From positions 58,977-122,976 of the forward strand of contig JAGASI010000009.1 of assembly GCA_017621845.1 (NCBI GenBank): DNA of 64,000 nucleotides. Reading direction: 5' to 3'. Below, piece by piece: positions 19,201 through 28,065 of this stretch. Every line of letters begins with the position of its first letter. Position 1 is the first letter of the stretch. The notes under the pieces are model-generated. The model saw nothing but the letters and a program-made list of their open reading frames with translations. It had not been told where the DNA came from and made no database searches. The position numbers and the translations under genes are program-made. This stretch comes from Muribaculaceae bacterium. Its GTDB lineage: Bacteria > Bacteroidota > Bacteroidia > Bacteroidales > Muribaculaceae.

Positions 19201-22200
19201 AGTCTTCCTATGGGTTTGGCTACAATGCTTACTATGACTACAGTATGTATCGCATATCGTCCCATAGTCTTTTGGTACCCTATAACGGGATACCGAACAA
19301 TCGCCCGGCCGAGCAAAACTATGGTGTCGGTAGCGGCTTGTATGACCGTCTGTTCTATAAGACCAAGGGCAAAGAGCAGGGGTTCTTCTATTACACCAAT
19401 GCCGCTACCGATCCCGGCATTATGGCAGTGTTGAAAATTAATGACTTGTGCTCGGGAAGTACACTTAATGTCTCGGCATATGTCAGTGAATTCTCGGGAG
19501 GAGAGACCGCCAATATATCGTTTAATTTTGTGGCGCGCCTTAAAGAGCAATATGGCAATCGGCGCGTGGTGCTACATTCCTTTATCACGGGTTATGTGCC
19601 GGCTCATGTTAATAACCCCGAATGGTATAATGTGCATTACTCGTTTGTCCCTAACTTCTCTGAGTTAATGTTGACCACTGATATGATTGACCATTATGAA
19701 CTGGAGTTGGACAACAATTGTAAGAATTCGGGAGGTGCCGACTATGCTATTGATGACATCAGGGTATATGTGGTGCGTCCCGAGGTGACGGCCGCTCATA
19801 TCACCCCCATGTGCCGTGATGACGAGACTACCGATGTGATGATTAAGACACCGTTTGAGGTATTGTTGCAGACTCTCGGCTGTGAAGCAGCATTGTCTGA
19901 CGAGACAGCCAAGGATGTCGACATGTTCTATACGTTTATTGACAAAAAGAAATATGATATGGCCCGTCAGGCCGGTAAGGATGGAGAAGATGCTTATAAT
20001 GAGGCTGTCTTGAAGTTTGACTATATGAACAACGGTGACAAGACCCAGTCTTTTGGTAAGTTGGTGTTCAAGACTTATTATGACTCGCCATCACATATCA
20101 AATATATAGACAAGCGTCAATCGTCCCAGATAAACACCGCCATGACTCTCACCGAGGATGGTGTCAAGTATATAGTATTTAACGCCCGTCCCGGGAGTGA
20201 TGATCTTGCTGCCGGCAAGGAGTACCTTTTGGCTTTATACACCAACCTCCCGTCGGACGGTATCGTGGTGACACATCCCACGGCGTCCCACTTTGATGTT
20301 GAGGGTGAATGTAGCAAGGTAAGTACCTTCCGCCTCGAGGCTTCGGGCACTATCAAGATTGACGGTATCACTCAACCCGATTTGACATCAATTGTGTGCT
20401 GTGAAAATCAGCAGCCTGTGGTACAGATAGACCTCCACGGTAAGGAAAAGCCAGATGGGCCTCTGTTAGGGCTGGTGGAGCGTAATGCTTTCTTTGATTG
20501 GTATGAAGGTACTCGTGATGATTTTGACGCCGAGATTGAGAATGGTATTTATCTTCATGATGCCATCATACGTTTCCGTCAATACTATCCCGACTCGCCT
20601 ACAGCTGATGTAGAGCCTCGTAATGAGTTTACCGCCGAGATGCGTGATTTTGTGCTGAAGATGTCCACACCCCGTGATGGCAAGCGTGCCAAGTTGCAAC
20701 TATACAAGAGCTCCTATGTGTTCCCGCCGCTTAAATTCAATGAGGGCGAGAAGGAGACAGTGGTGAGTGTTCTGGCTGTGCCTATAGACCGCATGTGTGA
20801 CGAGTATATAATGTGTGCCGAGCCGGTAGACGTGCCGGTGAGGGTGATGCGTCGTGCTCCCGATCTCAAGCATGGACTCCTGGGCGTGGAATATCCTGAA
20901 TATATAAACGATGTCCCGCTACGTGTGGGCCTGCGTCAACTCATGTCGGTATCGACAAGCTCAGCCAACTTACCGACGTTTGACAAGACGCTGAGCATCC
21001 CCGTGCGCACTGTAACCTCTACTCTCCCTATCATCCGTGAGATGAAGATGACTGACAATCGTGATGTATATCTCGCTGTCACCAATGACCCCGAGTATAA
21101 ACACTTACGCCCCGTCGAAGGAGACCCTGAGGATGTCAACTCGGGCATAGTCGATATCGAGGGTGACGGCCACGGGCTTATGTCGGTAGGTCAAATCAAG
21201 GAGCTTAACGCCGAGGTCGATAAGTCGGGTCAGACCGGAAACGTCCTGAGGGTGGCTTTTGATGATAGTTTTAAGTTTAAAGAAGGATATTATTATTCTT
21301 TTGTGTTCAACTATGAGGAAAATCTTCAGACTGCTACCGGCACTATCGACCCTGACGATATACCGTGTGCCGGAGACCATGTATTTACACTTAAGGTAGT
21401 CCCAGAGTATATGAGATGGACCGGCGCGGGCAATAATCTCAATTGGCATAATGACCGTAACTGGAGTCGAGTGAAAGCCGGCGACCTGAAACGAGCACCG
21501 GAAGCTACCGACCGCTTTACCAGCGATGGCGCCAACAGCGCTACTTTCAGCTATGCACCTCTGGACTTTACTAAGGTCATCATCCCCGAGGGTGATAATT
21601 CACCCTGGCTTTACAGTGTCGGCGAGGGAGACCTCAAGACCGTTACTGTCACCGACGGGGCCGAGGAGTACTCTTTCCGGTGGCCGTCCCGACCCGAGGA
21701 TCCCGACCCGTCATCTCCTGCCGGTGCGCCACAAGGCTCTACCGACCTCACCATGGATGGCCTTTCGACTGATGTCCATTATGATATGGTGGCACGTCGC
21801 GTTACGACGGGTATACATGTGCGCCCCTGGTATATGCATGTATGCGACCAGATACATTTCACCCCCGGTAGCCGTATTTTTAACCAGCAATATCTTACCT
21901 ATAACCGCGCCTGGGTGGAAATGGAACTCGCCCCCGCGCGTTGGTACACCTTGTCCTCGCCGCTCCAAGGCGTCATTGCCGGTGACATGTTCTTGCCCAA
22001 GAACGGCGCGCGTCAGGAGACCGAGTTGTTCTGTCCTATCAACTTCAGTTATGGCACTCATGACCGTTTTGCCCCGGCTGTTTATCAACGCTCGTGGAAC
22101 AAGGCCCGGGCCACGGTATATGAGATAAAAGACGGACCCAACCGTAATGTGGCCATCGCCGCCAATTGGAGTAATGTATATAATGACGTGAAAGAGCAAT

Positions 22201-23381
22201 ATACAGCAGGTCAGGGTTACTCTATCAAAACCGATGTGTCGCGTGCTGTCAATCCCGCCGACAAGGTGCTGTTCCGTCTACCCAAGGATGATGTCCGTTA
22301 TGACTATTACAGCGAGGACGGTACAGTAATAGGTAATAATACCGATGTCTCGACATTCCGTGCCGAGGGTGTGCATGGTCGCCTCAATCCGGTCAGTGGC
22401 ACGTTTAGTGTCGAGGCCAACCGCCCCGGTCGATACTTTCTTGTCGGCAACCCGTTCATGGCCAATATGGATATGGATAAATTTTTTAGTGGCAACGCCG
22501 GTGTTGTTAACAAAAAGTACTGGATACTCACCGGTGACTCCCAGAAGGCTTTTATCTTTGACGAGACCACCGGAGGGTGGGTAGGCAGTGATGGCTCGAT
22601 GGGAGAGGTGGCGCCTATGCAGGGCTTCTTTGTCGAGACTCGCGATGACTTGACGTCATTGACGCTGTCCTATGACGAGACAATGATGGGCCGTGACTAC
22701 TCGGTCGGCTCCAATCATAAACCGTTATTGTCGCCACGCCAGTATCGCTCGTCAGATGTTCAGAGCATGGTCATCTCGGCCGTCAATGCCGATGGTGATA
22801 CAACCTCGTCGGCGTTGCTGAGGGTCGTGTCCGGAGCTAACAGAGACTATGATGACACCGAGGATGTGATGCTCATGACAGACAGCGAAGATAAGCATGG
22901 TGCTATGGTCTATACATTGGCCGGAGAGTATGGAACGATGATTAATACTGTTCCGTCGCTCGATAACGTGGAGATAGGATTTATCCATGGTGAGGGCGAG
23001 ACGTTATCGGGATTGAGGTTTGACCATATTGCCGGAGTCGATGGCTATATGCTTTATGATACCTCGACCGATGAGTATCATCCTATCTATGAGGGTATGG
23101 AGTATGATATGCCCGAGACTGATGGTGCACGATTGTTTATCACCTCGGGCAATAAGGATGTGGTATATGAGAGCATCAAGGTTGTCATAGGAGACCGCGG
23201 AGTCAGGATTACCACTCCCAACGAGTACATTAAGGCCAGTGTCTATGACACCCTTGGCCGTCGTGTCGATGGTCGGGAGGTGGCCTCTCATGAGCTTGAT
23301 GTGTCGCTCGACCGCGGTGTCTATATATTGGATATAACCGACAATGTCGAGACGCGGCGTGTCAAGGTGGTGATAAAATGA
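16296..23381 (+). CDS. Giant T9SS-secreted surface protein, probable fimbrial tip adhesin
   Basis: 2361 residues. Signal peptide 1-27 (LLTLPAVYAK). A discoidin/F5-8C-like domain lies at about 35-195 (DRDSNSYWETDS, YISVDLGNEIRL). GLUG-like beta-helical repeats lie at about 470-600 (NYETSGDYAGVFGKIAG, GGIVGAVWG, GGIAGFLG). Long beta-rich segments follow, including an NLNWHNDRNWS motif near 1711. The last 80 residues form a type A T9SS sorting domain (SVYDTLGRRVDG, then GVYILDI, ending in basic KVVIK). It has no lipobox, unlike its upstream neighbours. By size and operon position it parallels the Mfa5-type tip protein of P. gingivalis. The discoidin and GLUG modules suggest glycan or protein binding. 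It overlaps the DUF1573 gene by 4 bp (ATGA). The tip role is inference. Confidence 0.8.
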   Translation: MKPIYTINFKIFILLTAMLLTLPAVYAKRQNLITSPDQYSSNATQNSSEHPISNLYDRDSNSYWETDSVGDIQAEHYISVDLGNEIRLGSDEDLVVWLQRQPVDGRYNVAPTSFKVEVSADGYSWMPFSDIHKDTHIHFQFRGWNTKEYSERITTQRPFRYIKFTLKENLSHTYNSAGQYYMRLSEFHIIRLNRNDRYTYNRVDPFRAYNDYNDYYNDFTFEHTHGIIDERNRLNDTECLNWVADIKTWSDWSKWSTDGHWSDPRAAEAGVKMPDFTFITPTDSKYPIDDVRQRTHVIEHELYAIPGDVIPLYPFYELNATGAFYETFSHWYDYKTGGILKNDKGDNLLDFLINPRQIYRTDKNGYFAGSKMVGYGYAPKYNGLTQDEVFYIQTVDDFLDYASYSKEWGGVYSNVILESDLDFAGIKFEPIGSGYWFESSTFDGRGHTLYNINYETSGDYAGVFGKIAGSVIQNLIIDSSCHFKASSAAAVVASVYGDDALSIIKGVVNHGTMEVGTWNAGGIVGAVWGTRSIVQITDCGNTGTIIGPPSDGNRGDCGGIAGFLGTEAMTSTITNCWNTGNVSGNNSNGKFSASITNFINCYDIYGSNGLPVTPENVNTYDFANSLGGLWGIRDGKLLPYAPAITYNMDLPTLQESMNRTIGTVGTFYYPIDPYADDNNPGSLPDEYIIAADFSQKFHGDQNVDFANKKIIEPILVYRHLFHIKDGRTFAEKFSGSRQANEAYVKENMRIVTARAGVNFQVRLENAIPIVNNRGARSVYYYKAGENDYRRVGSSKIVVRNTDTGQEIDNTMFYFGNGFTAYGGRTYTNPTINSDYYRLGGCDVWYNRFIMWDNPVAGRYTVQVVGLDDNGNTINVYESDSPLIIQEFRLSFVPDPTAFVITAKELEENEKYAFAREENLVANMGQPQAKVDFDQYRVLIDEKSSNDYVYAREDNGRWVYQWRWPVPWEESSYGFGYNAYYDYSMYRISSHSLLVPYNGIPNNRPAEQNYGVGSGLYDRLFYKTKGKEQGFFYYTNAATDPGIMAVLKINDLCSGSTLNVSAYVSEFSGGETANISFNFVARLKEQYGNRRVVLHSFITGYVPAHVNNPEWYNVHYSFVPNFSELMLTTDMIDHYELELDNNCKNSGGADYAIDDIRVYVVRPEVTAAHITPMCRDDETTDVMIKTPFEVLLQTLGCEAALSDETAKDVDMFYTFIDKKKYDMARQAGKDGEDAYNEAVLKFDYMNNGDKTQSFGKLVFKTYYDSPSHIKYIDKRQSSQINTAMTLTEDGVKYIVFNARPGSDDLAAGKEYLLALYTNLPSDGIVVTHPTASHFDVEGECSKVSTFRLEASGTIKIDGITQPDLTSIVCCENQQPVVQIDLHGKEKPDGPLLGLVERNAFFDWYEGTRDDFDAEIENGIYLHDAIIRFRQYYPDSPTADVEPRNEFTAEMRDFVLKMSTPRDGKRAKLQLYKSSYVFPPLKFNEGEKETVVSVLAVPIDRMCDEYIMCAEPVDVPVRVMRRAPDLKHGLLGVEYPEYINDVPLRVGLRQLMSVSTSSANLPTFDKTLSIPVRTVTSTLPIIREMKMTDNRDVYLAVTNDPEYKHLRPVEGDPEDVNSGIVDIEGDGHGLMSVGQIKELNAEVDKSGQTGNVLRVAFDDSFKFKEGYYYSFVFNYEENLQTATGTIDPDDIPCAGDHVFTLKVVPEYMRWTGAGNNLNWHNDRNWSRVKAGDLKRAPEATDRFTSDGANSATFSYAPLDFTKVIIPEGDNSPWLYSVGEGDLKTVTVTDGAEEYSFRWPSRPEDPDPSSPAGAPQGSTDLTMDGLSTDVHYDMVARRVTTGIHVRPWYMHVCDQIHFTPGSRIFNQQYLTYNRAWVEMELAPARWYTLSSPLQGVIAGDMFLPKNGARQETELFCPINFSYGTHDRFAPAVYQRSWNKARATVYEIKDGPNRNVAIAANWSNVYNDVKEQYTAGQGYSIKTDVSRAVNPADKVLFRLPKDDVRYDYYSEDGTVIGNNTDVSTFRAEGVHGRLNPVSGTFSVEANRPGRYFLVGNPFMANMDMDKFFSGNAGVVNKKYWILTGDSQKAFIFDETTGGWVGSDGSMGEVAPMQGFFVETRDDLTSLTLSYDETMMGRDYSVGSNHKPLLSPRQYRSSDVQSMVISAVNADGDTTSSALLRVVSGANRDYDDTEDVMLMTDSEDKHGAMVYTLAGEYGTMINTVPSLDNVEIGFIHGEGETLSGLRFDHIAGVDGYMLYDTSTDEYHPIYEGMEYDMPETDGARLFITSGNKDVVYESIKVVIGDRGVRITTPNEYIKASVYDTLGRRVDGREVASHELDVSLDRGVYILDITDNVETRRVKVVIK

Positions 23382-23791
23382 GACGGTATCTTTATATCAT
23401 AGTACTTATGTCGGTGGTCATGGTGACCCAAGCCGGAGAGCCAATGGGTCATCTAACCCTGTTGTCGGGATATGCCGAGATGGGGGCTATGGACGAGGGC
23501 GAGGTTAAAAATGACACGGTGTTGGTCGTCAATACGGGGACGGCACCATTGGTAATAAGTGCGGCGTTCTCGGCTTGCAGGTGTACTCGTGCGGTCCATC
23601 CACAAGAGGCAATCCATCCCGGTGACACAGCCTCGATAGTGGTTACTTTTGACGCAGGGCGCCGTATTCCCGGTCAGTTCCGTAAAATCATCCGCTTGCG
23701 TTCCAATGCCGACAATCCGGTACAGGCTATCATAGTGCGTGGGCACGTCAAGCAGCCGGTCCAACGCTCGCTATCTAAATATGCACGTTGA
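23378..23791 (+). CDS. DUF1573-type secreted protein
   Basis: 137 residues with a signal peptide (SVVMVTQAGEP). The body is one Ig/ASH-like DUF1573 domain: VLVVNTGTAPLVIS, then ACRCT, HPGDTASIVVTFD and GQFRKIIRLRSNA. The two close cysteines of CRC are typical of the family. The start overlaps the stop of the giant surface gene (ATGA), and the stop overlaps the next ATG (TGATG), so expression is coupled to both. The family has no assigned biochemical role, though it is frequent near thioredoxin-like lipoproteins and secreted surface proteins in Bacteroidota. Periplasmic by inference. Confidence 0.8.
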   Translation: MRRYLYIIVLMSVVMVTQAGEPMGHLTLLSGYAEMGAMDEGEVKNDTVLVVNTGTAPLVISAAFSACRCTRAVHPQEAIHPGDTASIVVTFDAGRRIPGQFRKIIRLRSNADNPVQAIIVRGHVKQPVQRSLSKYAR

Positions 23792-24315
23792 TGAATATCT
23801 GTTGTAAAATAGTCGTGGTGATGTCGACCTTGTTATTGGCGGGGTGTATCACTGACCGAGACGGTGAGCCGTCGGCCGATCCGGTGAGGGTCGGGGATCG
23901 GTTGCCGATGTTTTCGGTAGCTATGAGTGATGGTGTGGTCGTGAATATGGCTGACCTTGAGGGCAGTCCGGCGGCAGTCGTGTTTTTCTCTACGACGTGT
24001 CCTGACTGTCGGCGTGAGTTGCCTAAGATACAGCAGGTTTATGAGTGGGTATCGGAGTGTGACCAAGGGATAAAAATACTGTGTATCGGCCGTGAGGAGT
24101 CAGACGCGGTGATAAGAAAGTATTGGGGCGAGCAAGGCTTGACGGTTCCTTATTCGCCTCAGTCTGACCGTGGGATATATAATATGTTTGCCACGTCAGG
24201 CATCCCGCGTCTATATATAGTCGATGCCGACCTTAAGGTCAGGGCCATCTATGTCGAGACCCTTCCCTCGGCCACTGAAATAACCGACCGCTTGAAGTCG
24301 CTTGTTGTGGATTAA
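23791..24315 (+). CDS. TlpA/ResA-like thioredoxin lipoprotein
   Basis: 174 residues from the ATG at 23791, which overlaps the previous stop; a TTG three bases upstream is less likely. Lipobox LLAGCI. The redoxin domain covers about residues 35-170, with active site TTCPDCRREL (CxxC), the later cis-Pro in SGIPRLYIVD, and the VVFFS strand before the active site. It would act as a membrane-attached periplasmic thiol-disulfide reductase. Its place at the end of the fimbrial operon suggests it services cysteines of the exported proteins, such as the CRC pair of the DUF1573 protein. That is an inference. The operon ends here; dnaB is convergent, only 42 bp away. Confidence 0.85.
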   Translation: MNICCKIVVVMSTLLLAGCITDRDGEPSADPVRVGDRLPMFSVAMSDGVVVNMADLEGSPAAVVFFSTTCPDCRRELPKIQQVYEWVSECDQGIKILCIGREESDAVIRKYWGEQGLTVPYSPQSDRGIYNMFATSGIPRLYIVDADLKVRAIYVETLPSATEITDRLKSLVVD

Positions 24316-24357
24316 AATTCAGATAGGCTCTGAAGCAATGTCTCATGACGGTGATAG

Positions 24358-25902
24358 TCAGAAAGGTGTCGGGTCAGATGAGCGTGTAAGGTCGGCCGAG
24401 CCTCCACCGAGTGTGGTGGCCGGCATTGGAGAGGGTTGAGGGGCGTTTATGTCGCCGCCGGTATTGAGTTTAGACCCTATCGAGGTCATTGTTGCCGTCA
24501 GATTGTCGTCCCAGTTTTCAAAGCGTGCATAGTTGGCTCTAAATCTCATCTTGACGTCCTCAACCGAGCCACTGCGGTGCTTGGCGATGATAAATTCGGC
24601 CAAGCCACGTATGTCGTTGCCCTCGGCATCGGTACCCGAGTGGTTGTAGTACTCGGGACGGTGTATAAAGCATACGATATCGGCGTCTTGTTCGATAGCA
24701 CCTGATTCACGCAGGTCACTGAGCTGAGGGCGCTTGCCATCGGTGCGTGACTCTACCGAGCGGTTAAGCTGGGATAGTGCCACGATAGGAATGTTAAGTT
24801 CTTTGGCAAGTTGTTTGAGTGATCGTGAAATCATGCTCACCTCTTGTTCGCGTGAGCCGTATTTCATACCTGAGGCGTTCATCAGTTGCAGGTAGTCGAT
24901 GATAATAAATTGCACGTTATGCTCGCGCACAAGGCGACGGGCCTTGGTCCTGAGTTCAAAGATTGATAATGACGGGGTGTCGTCGATATATAGAGGGGCG
25001 CCACTCAGGTGTTTGATGCGGGCCATTAGTTGGTCCCACTCGAGAGGTGTGAGTTGTCCCGACTTGATTTTATTGCCGTCAATTTCACAGACGTTTGAAA
25101 TCAGGCGGTTGACGAGTTGGAGGTTGGACATCTCCAGGGAGAACACGGCGATGGGTGTGTTGTAGTTAACGGCCATGTTCTTGGCCATCGAGAGCACAAA
25201 GGCGGTCTTGCCCATGGCGGGACGTGCGGCGATGATTATGAGGTCAGAGTTTTGCCATCCCGATGTGACGTTGTCCAGGTCATGGAAGCCTGATGCGATG
25301 CCCGAGAGTCCCGATGTGCGGTTGGCGGCGTTCTGCATCTGCACAATGGCCTGGGAGATTACCGGGTCAATCTGTGTGACGTCTTTCTTGACATTGTGCT
25401 GGGAAATCTCAAATAGCCGGCCCTCGGCTTCTTGCAGGAGGTCCTCGACGTCGTTGCTCTCGTCAAAAGCTTTGTTCTCGATATTGAAGGCAAACGATAT
25501 TAGCTCGCGAGCCAGGTATTTCTGGGCGATGATGCGGGCATGGAATTCGACGTGGGCTGCCGAGGCGACTCTTGAAGTAAGCTCGGTGATAAACATTGGG
25601 CCGCCGACGTTGTCGAGGTTGCCGTCGAGTCTCAATTGTTCGGTGACGGTCAGCAGGTCGATAGGTTTTTGGGCGGCGCCAAGGCTTTGTATGGCTTCAT
25701 ATACCATGCGGTTGGCAGGGTCATAGAAGCAGTCGCTCTTGAGGATGTCGCATACAGAGATGTAAGCGTCTTTCTCGAGCATGAGAGCGCCCAGGACGGC
25801 TTGTTCTATCTCGATGTCGCGAGGGGCGATGCGTCCGGCTACATCGAGGTCCTGGGGTATATGTTTCTTGTCGGGATACTTGTTGTTGGGGTTTGGAGCC
25901 AT
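24358..25902 (-). CDS. dnaB: Replicative DNA helicase DnaB
   Basis: 514 residues. The N-terminal DnaB domain covers about 25-130 (IEQAVLGALMLEKDAY), a linker follows, and the RecA-like helicase domain starts at about 190: Walker A AARPAMGKTAF, Walker B FIIIDYLQLM, then ALSQLNRSVE and SDLRESGAIEQDADIV. No intein or insertion. It unwinds DNA ahead of the replisome and loads primase. The gene starts 9 bp after the stop of an upstream sensor kinase on the same strand, so it is probably the third gene of that transcript, which is unusual for an essential replication gene. It converges with the fimbrial operon. Confidence 0.97.
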   Translation of the reverse strand: MAPNPNNKYPDKKHIPQDLDVAGRIAPRDIEIEQAVLGALMLEKDAYISVCDILKSDCFYDPANRMVYEAIQSLGAAQKPIDLLTVTEQLRLDGNLDNVGGPMFITELTSRVASAAHVEFHARIIAQKYLARELISFAFNIENKAFDESNDVEDLLQEAEGRLFEISQHNVKKDVTQIDPVISQAIVQMQNAANRTSGLSGIASGFHDLDNVTSGWQNSDLIIIAARPAMGKTAFVLSMAKNMAVNYNTPIAVFSLEMSNLQLVNRLISNVCEIDGNKIKSGQLTPLEWDQLMARIKHLSGAPLYIDDTPSLSIFELRTKARRLVREHNVQFIIIDYLQLMNASGMKYGSREQEVSMISRSLKQLAKELNIPIVALSQLNRSVESRTDGKRPQLSDLRESGAIEQDADIVCFIHRPEYYNHSGTDAEGNDIRGLAEFIIAKHRSGSVEDVKMRFRANYARFENWDDNLTATMTSIGSKLNTGGDINAPQPSPMPATTLGGGSADLTRSSDPTPF

Positions 25903-25911
25903 GATGGTGAT

Positions 25912-28056
25912 TTATTGAATAGGGATGGTAATAATGAATCGGGCACCGTCGTTGTAGTCGGTGTCGACGGTTATAGAAGCACCTAATTTGTCGGCGATGC
26001 GTGCACTCACATATAGGCCGAGTCCGAGTCCCTGGGTCGAGGTGTTAAGTTTGGTGAAGCGTTCAAAGATTGTTTTCTCATTGCCCGGGGGTATGCCACA
26101 TCCGGTGTCGGAGACAGAGACGGTGGCTGTGGAGGCGGCTTTGTTGACAGAATAGATGATATTTATGGTACCTGATGGGGTGAACTTGGCGGCGTTTCCG
26201 ATGATGTTGATGAGAATCTGTTCAAATCGGCGTTGGTCAGACTTGATGTTGTCCTCGTCACTATCGGGTGCTTGCTCGATGATGAGGCTTGTGGCGTCGT
26301 TAAGTGCCGGTCTGATGTGGTAAACGGCATTGTCGATTGCCTCTCTAAGGGGAAATTCTGATATTCTCAGCTTGATGAGGTTGTTCTCGGCTTCGGCCGA
26401 GTCGAGCACGTCGTTGATCAGTGAGTGGAGCAGATAACCGTTATATTCGACAATCTTGATAAACTTATCGAGGTATTTGCGTCGTTGTCCATCGATTGAC
26501 TCATTTATAAATTGGGATGAGTAGATGATGGCATTGGTGGGTTGGGAGATTTCGTGGGAAATGGTGTGAATAAATTCGGTTTTCTTGCGGTCGGTGATTT
26601 TGGCTCTTTCACGTGCTGCAATCAGGGCCTTGTGGGTCTCGGCCAGCGAGTCGCGTTCTTTTTTTAGCTCTTGGTTGGTGTGGGCTAAAGATGTGGTGAG
26701 CCATCGAGTTCTGATGTATGAGATGTACATTATGATAATTGTCAGCACCATAGCAACACCTCCTATTATAGTCCAGTATGTCTGGGTCTGGCGGGTGTTT
26801 TCCTCGATGGCGCGGTTGTCAGACTCGATGTTGGCGATAGAGGTGTTAAGGGTGTTGGAGTCATACATGACTTGTATTTCTTGCAGTGAGGCTTCCTCGG
26901 CTTTGGCAAGGTTGTGTTTAAGCATGGCGTTGTATTGCCGGTGGGCTTTGATGATGTGCTCGATATCGCCGACGTGTTCGGCTGCATCAATCCATAGTTT
27001 GATCAGCACGTATTGACGGCTGAGGTTGCTTGACTCGTAGAAAGTTTTTTCGATTAATTCCAGCGCTTGTCGGTATTTGCCTTTGAACATCAGATAGTAG
27101 ATATGTGGTCGTGCTGTGGTTTCAAGGTTATGAGCGACCTCGGCGTTGTGTTTGGCAAGGTATATGATGTTGAGATATATCTGTTCTACTTCCTCGGGAG
27201 TCAGGAATTTGTATGTGCTCATCAGGCGACGGTATAGAGTGTAGTAGTTGTACTCGAGGTTTAGGAATGGGCGGCTGTCGGTTTTCAGTCGGGCAATTTT
27301 GTTATCGAGCAGGGCGAGGTTGCTCCAAGCCAGTCGTGATGTTGACTTGAAGTCGCCCATTGTGGCATAGGCCATAGCGGCAAAGTCCAGGAATGTTTCA
27401 ATGAGTGGTCCGTTGGGCGTAGCAATCTTGTCCATGATGTTTTCAAGTTCGATTAGCTTGTCTTTAAGCATAGCCCCCGGGGCTTTGGCATACAGGTAGT
27501 AGCAGATGGTGTAAAGTAGAGACGCCCCGTAGGGAGTATATCGTTGGACCGGGGTCATGTGGTTGTACTCGAGGAAAACGTATTTGAGCAGGTTGGCTTG
27601 TTGGTTGTTGGAGAGGTATGTGGTATCCTTGAGCAGTGTAGTGTTGAATGTGATGTTGGTCAGTGCGGCGACTTCCTGTTGTTTGCGAGACTGGGGCATG
27701 TTTTCGGCCAGGTAAACGATGTGGGCCTGGGTCAGCGAGTCGCCGATAGCGTCACGAGCCATTGTCACCAGCATGTCAAGGCGAGTGTCTTGCATGGAGG
27801 CTCGTGTGGCGACGTTGTATATCAGTTGGGCTGTGTTTATTTTTTCTTTGCCTTTGCTCAGGTCAAGGATATTGTATAGAATGGTTACTGAGTCGCGAGG
27901 GGATGATGCACGCGATAGTGATTGGTTGAGGGCGGTGATTGTATCGTTGGGATTGTTGTTGGTCTTGGCGTAGAGTCCCAGGACGATAGTGAGCGCTAAC
28001 AATAGTGATACAGGTCTTGACCACCGGTGGTATATGTCGTGTAAGGGGGTATTCAT
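25912..28056 (-). CDS. Membrane sensor histidine kinase with helical periplasmic sensor (paralogue 1)
   Basis: 714 residues. N-terminal signal/TM (VSLLLALTIVLGLYA), an all-helical TPR-like periplasmic region to about 420, one TM at about 428-450 (IIGGVAMVLTIIIMYISYI), then a coiled coil, HisKA (His501 in IHTISHEISQPTNAI) and HATPase (N box NIIGNAAKFTPSG, G1 DTGCGIPPG, G2 GLGLGLYVS). The H box is atypical: the usual RTPLN is SQPTN. No receiver domain, output domain or partner response regulator is present here. It lies 9 bp after its paralogue and 9 bp before dnaB. Function: signal-responsive phosphorylation, target unknown. Confidence 0.9.
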   Translation of the reverse strand: MNTPLHDIYHRWSRPVSLLLALTIVLGLYAKTNNNPNDTITALNQSLSRASSPRDSVTILYNILDLSKGKEKINTAQLIYNVATRASMQDTRLDMLVTMARDAIGDSLTQAHIVYLAENMPQSRKQQEVAALTNITFNTTLLKDTTYLSNNQQANLLKYVFLEYNHMTPVQRYTPYGASLLYTICYYLYAKAPGAMLKDKLIELENIMDKIATPNGPLIETFLDFAAMAYATMGDFKSTSRLAWSNLALLDNKIARLKTDSRPFLNLEYNYYTLYRRLMSTYKFLTPEEVEQIYLNIIYLAKHNAEVAHNLETTARPHIYYLMFKGKYRQALELIEKTFYESSNLSRQYVLIKLWIDAAEHVGDIEHIIKAHRQYNAMLKHNLAKAEEASLQEIQVMYDSNTLNTSIANIESDNRAIEENTRQTQTYWTIIGGVAMVLTIIIMYISYIRTRWLTTSLAHTNQELKKERDSLAETHKALIAARERAKITDRKKTEFIHTISHEISQPTNAIIYSSQFINESIDGQRRKYLDKFIKIVEYNGYLLHSLINDVLDSAEAENNLIKLRISEFPLREAIDNAVYHIRPALNDATSLIIEQAPDSDEDNIKSDQRRFEQILINIIGNAAKFTPSGTINIIYSVNKAASTATVSVSDTGCGIPPGNEKTIFERFTKLNTSTQGLGLGLYVSARIADKLGASITVDTDYNDGARFIITIPIQ

Positions 28057-28065
28057 GGTGGTGTG

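Noticed and set aside
18624..19550. 308-residue minus-strand frame inside the giant surface gene
   Set aside because: No recognisable domain, no start signal, low-complexity Ile/Arg-rich composition typical of an antisense shadow.
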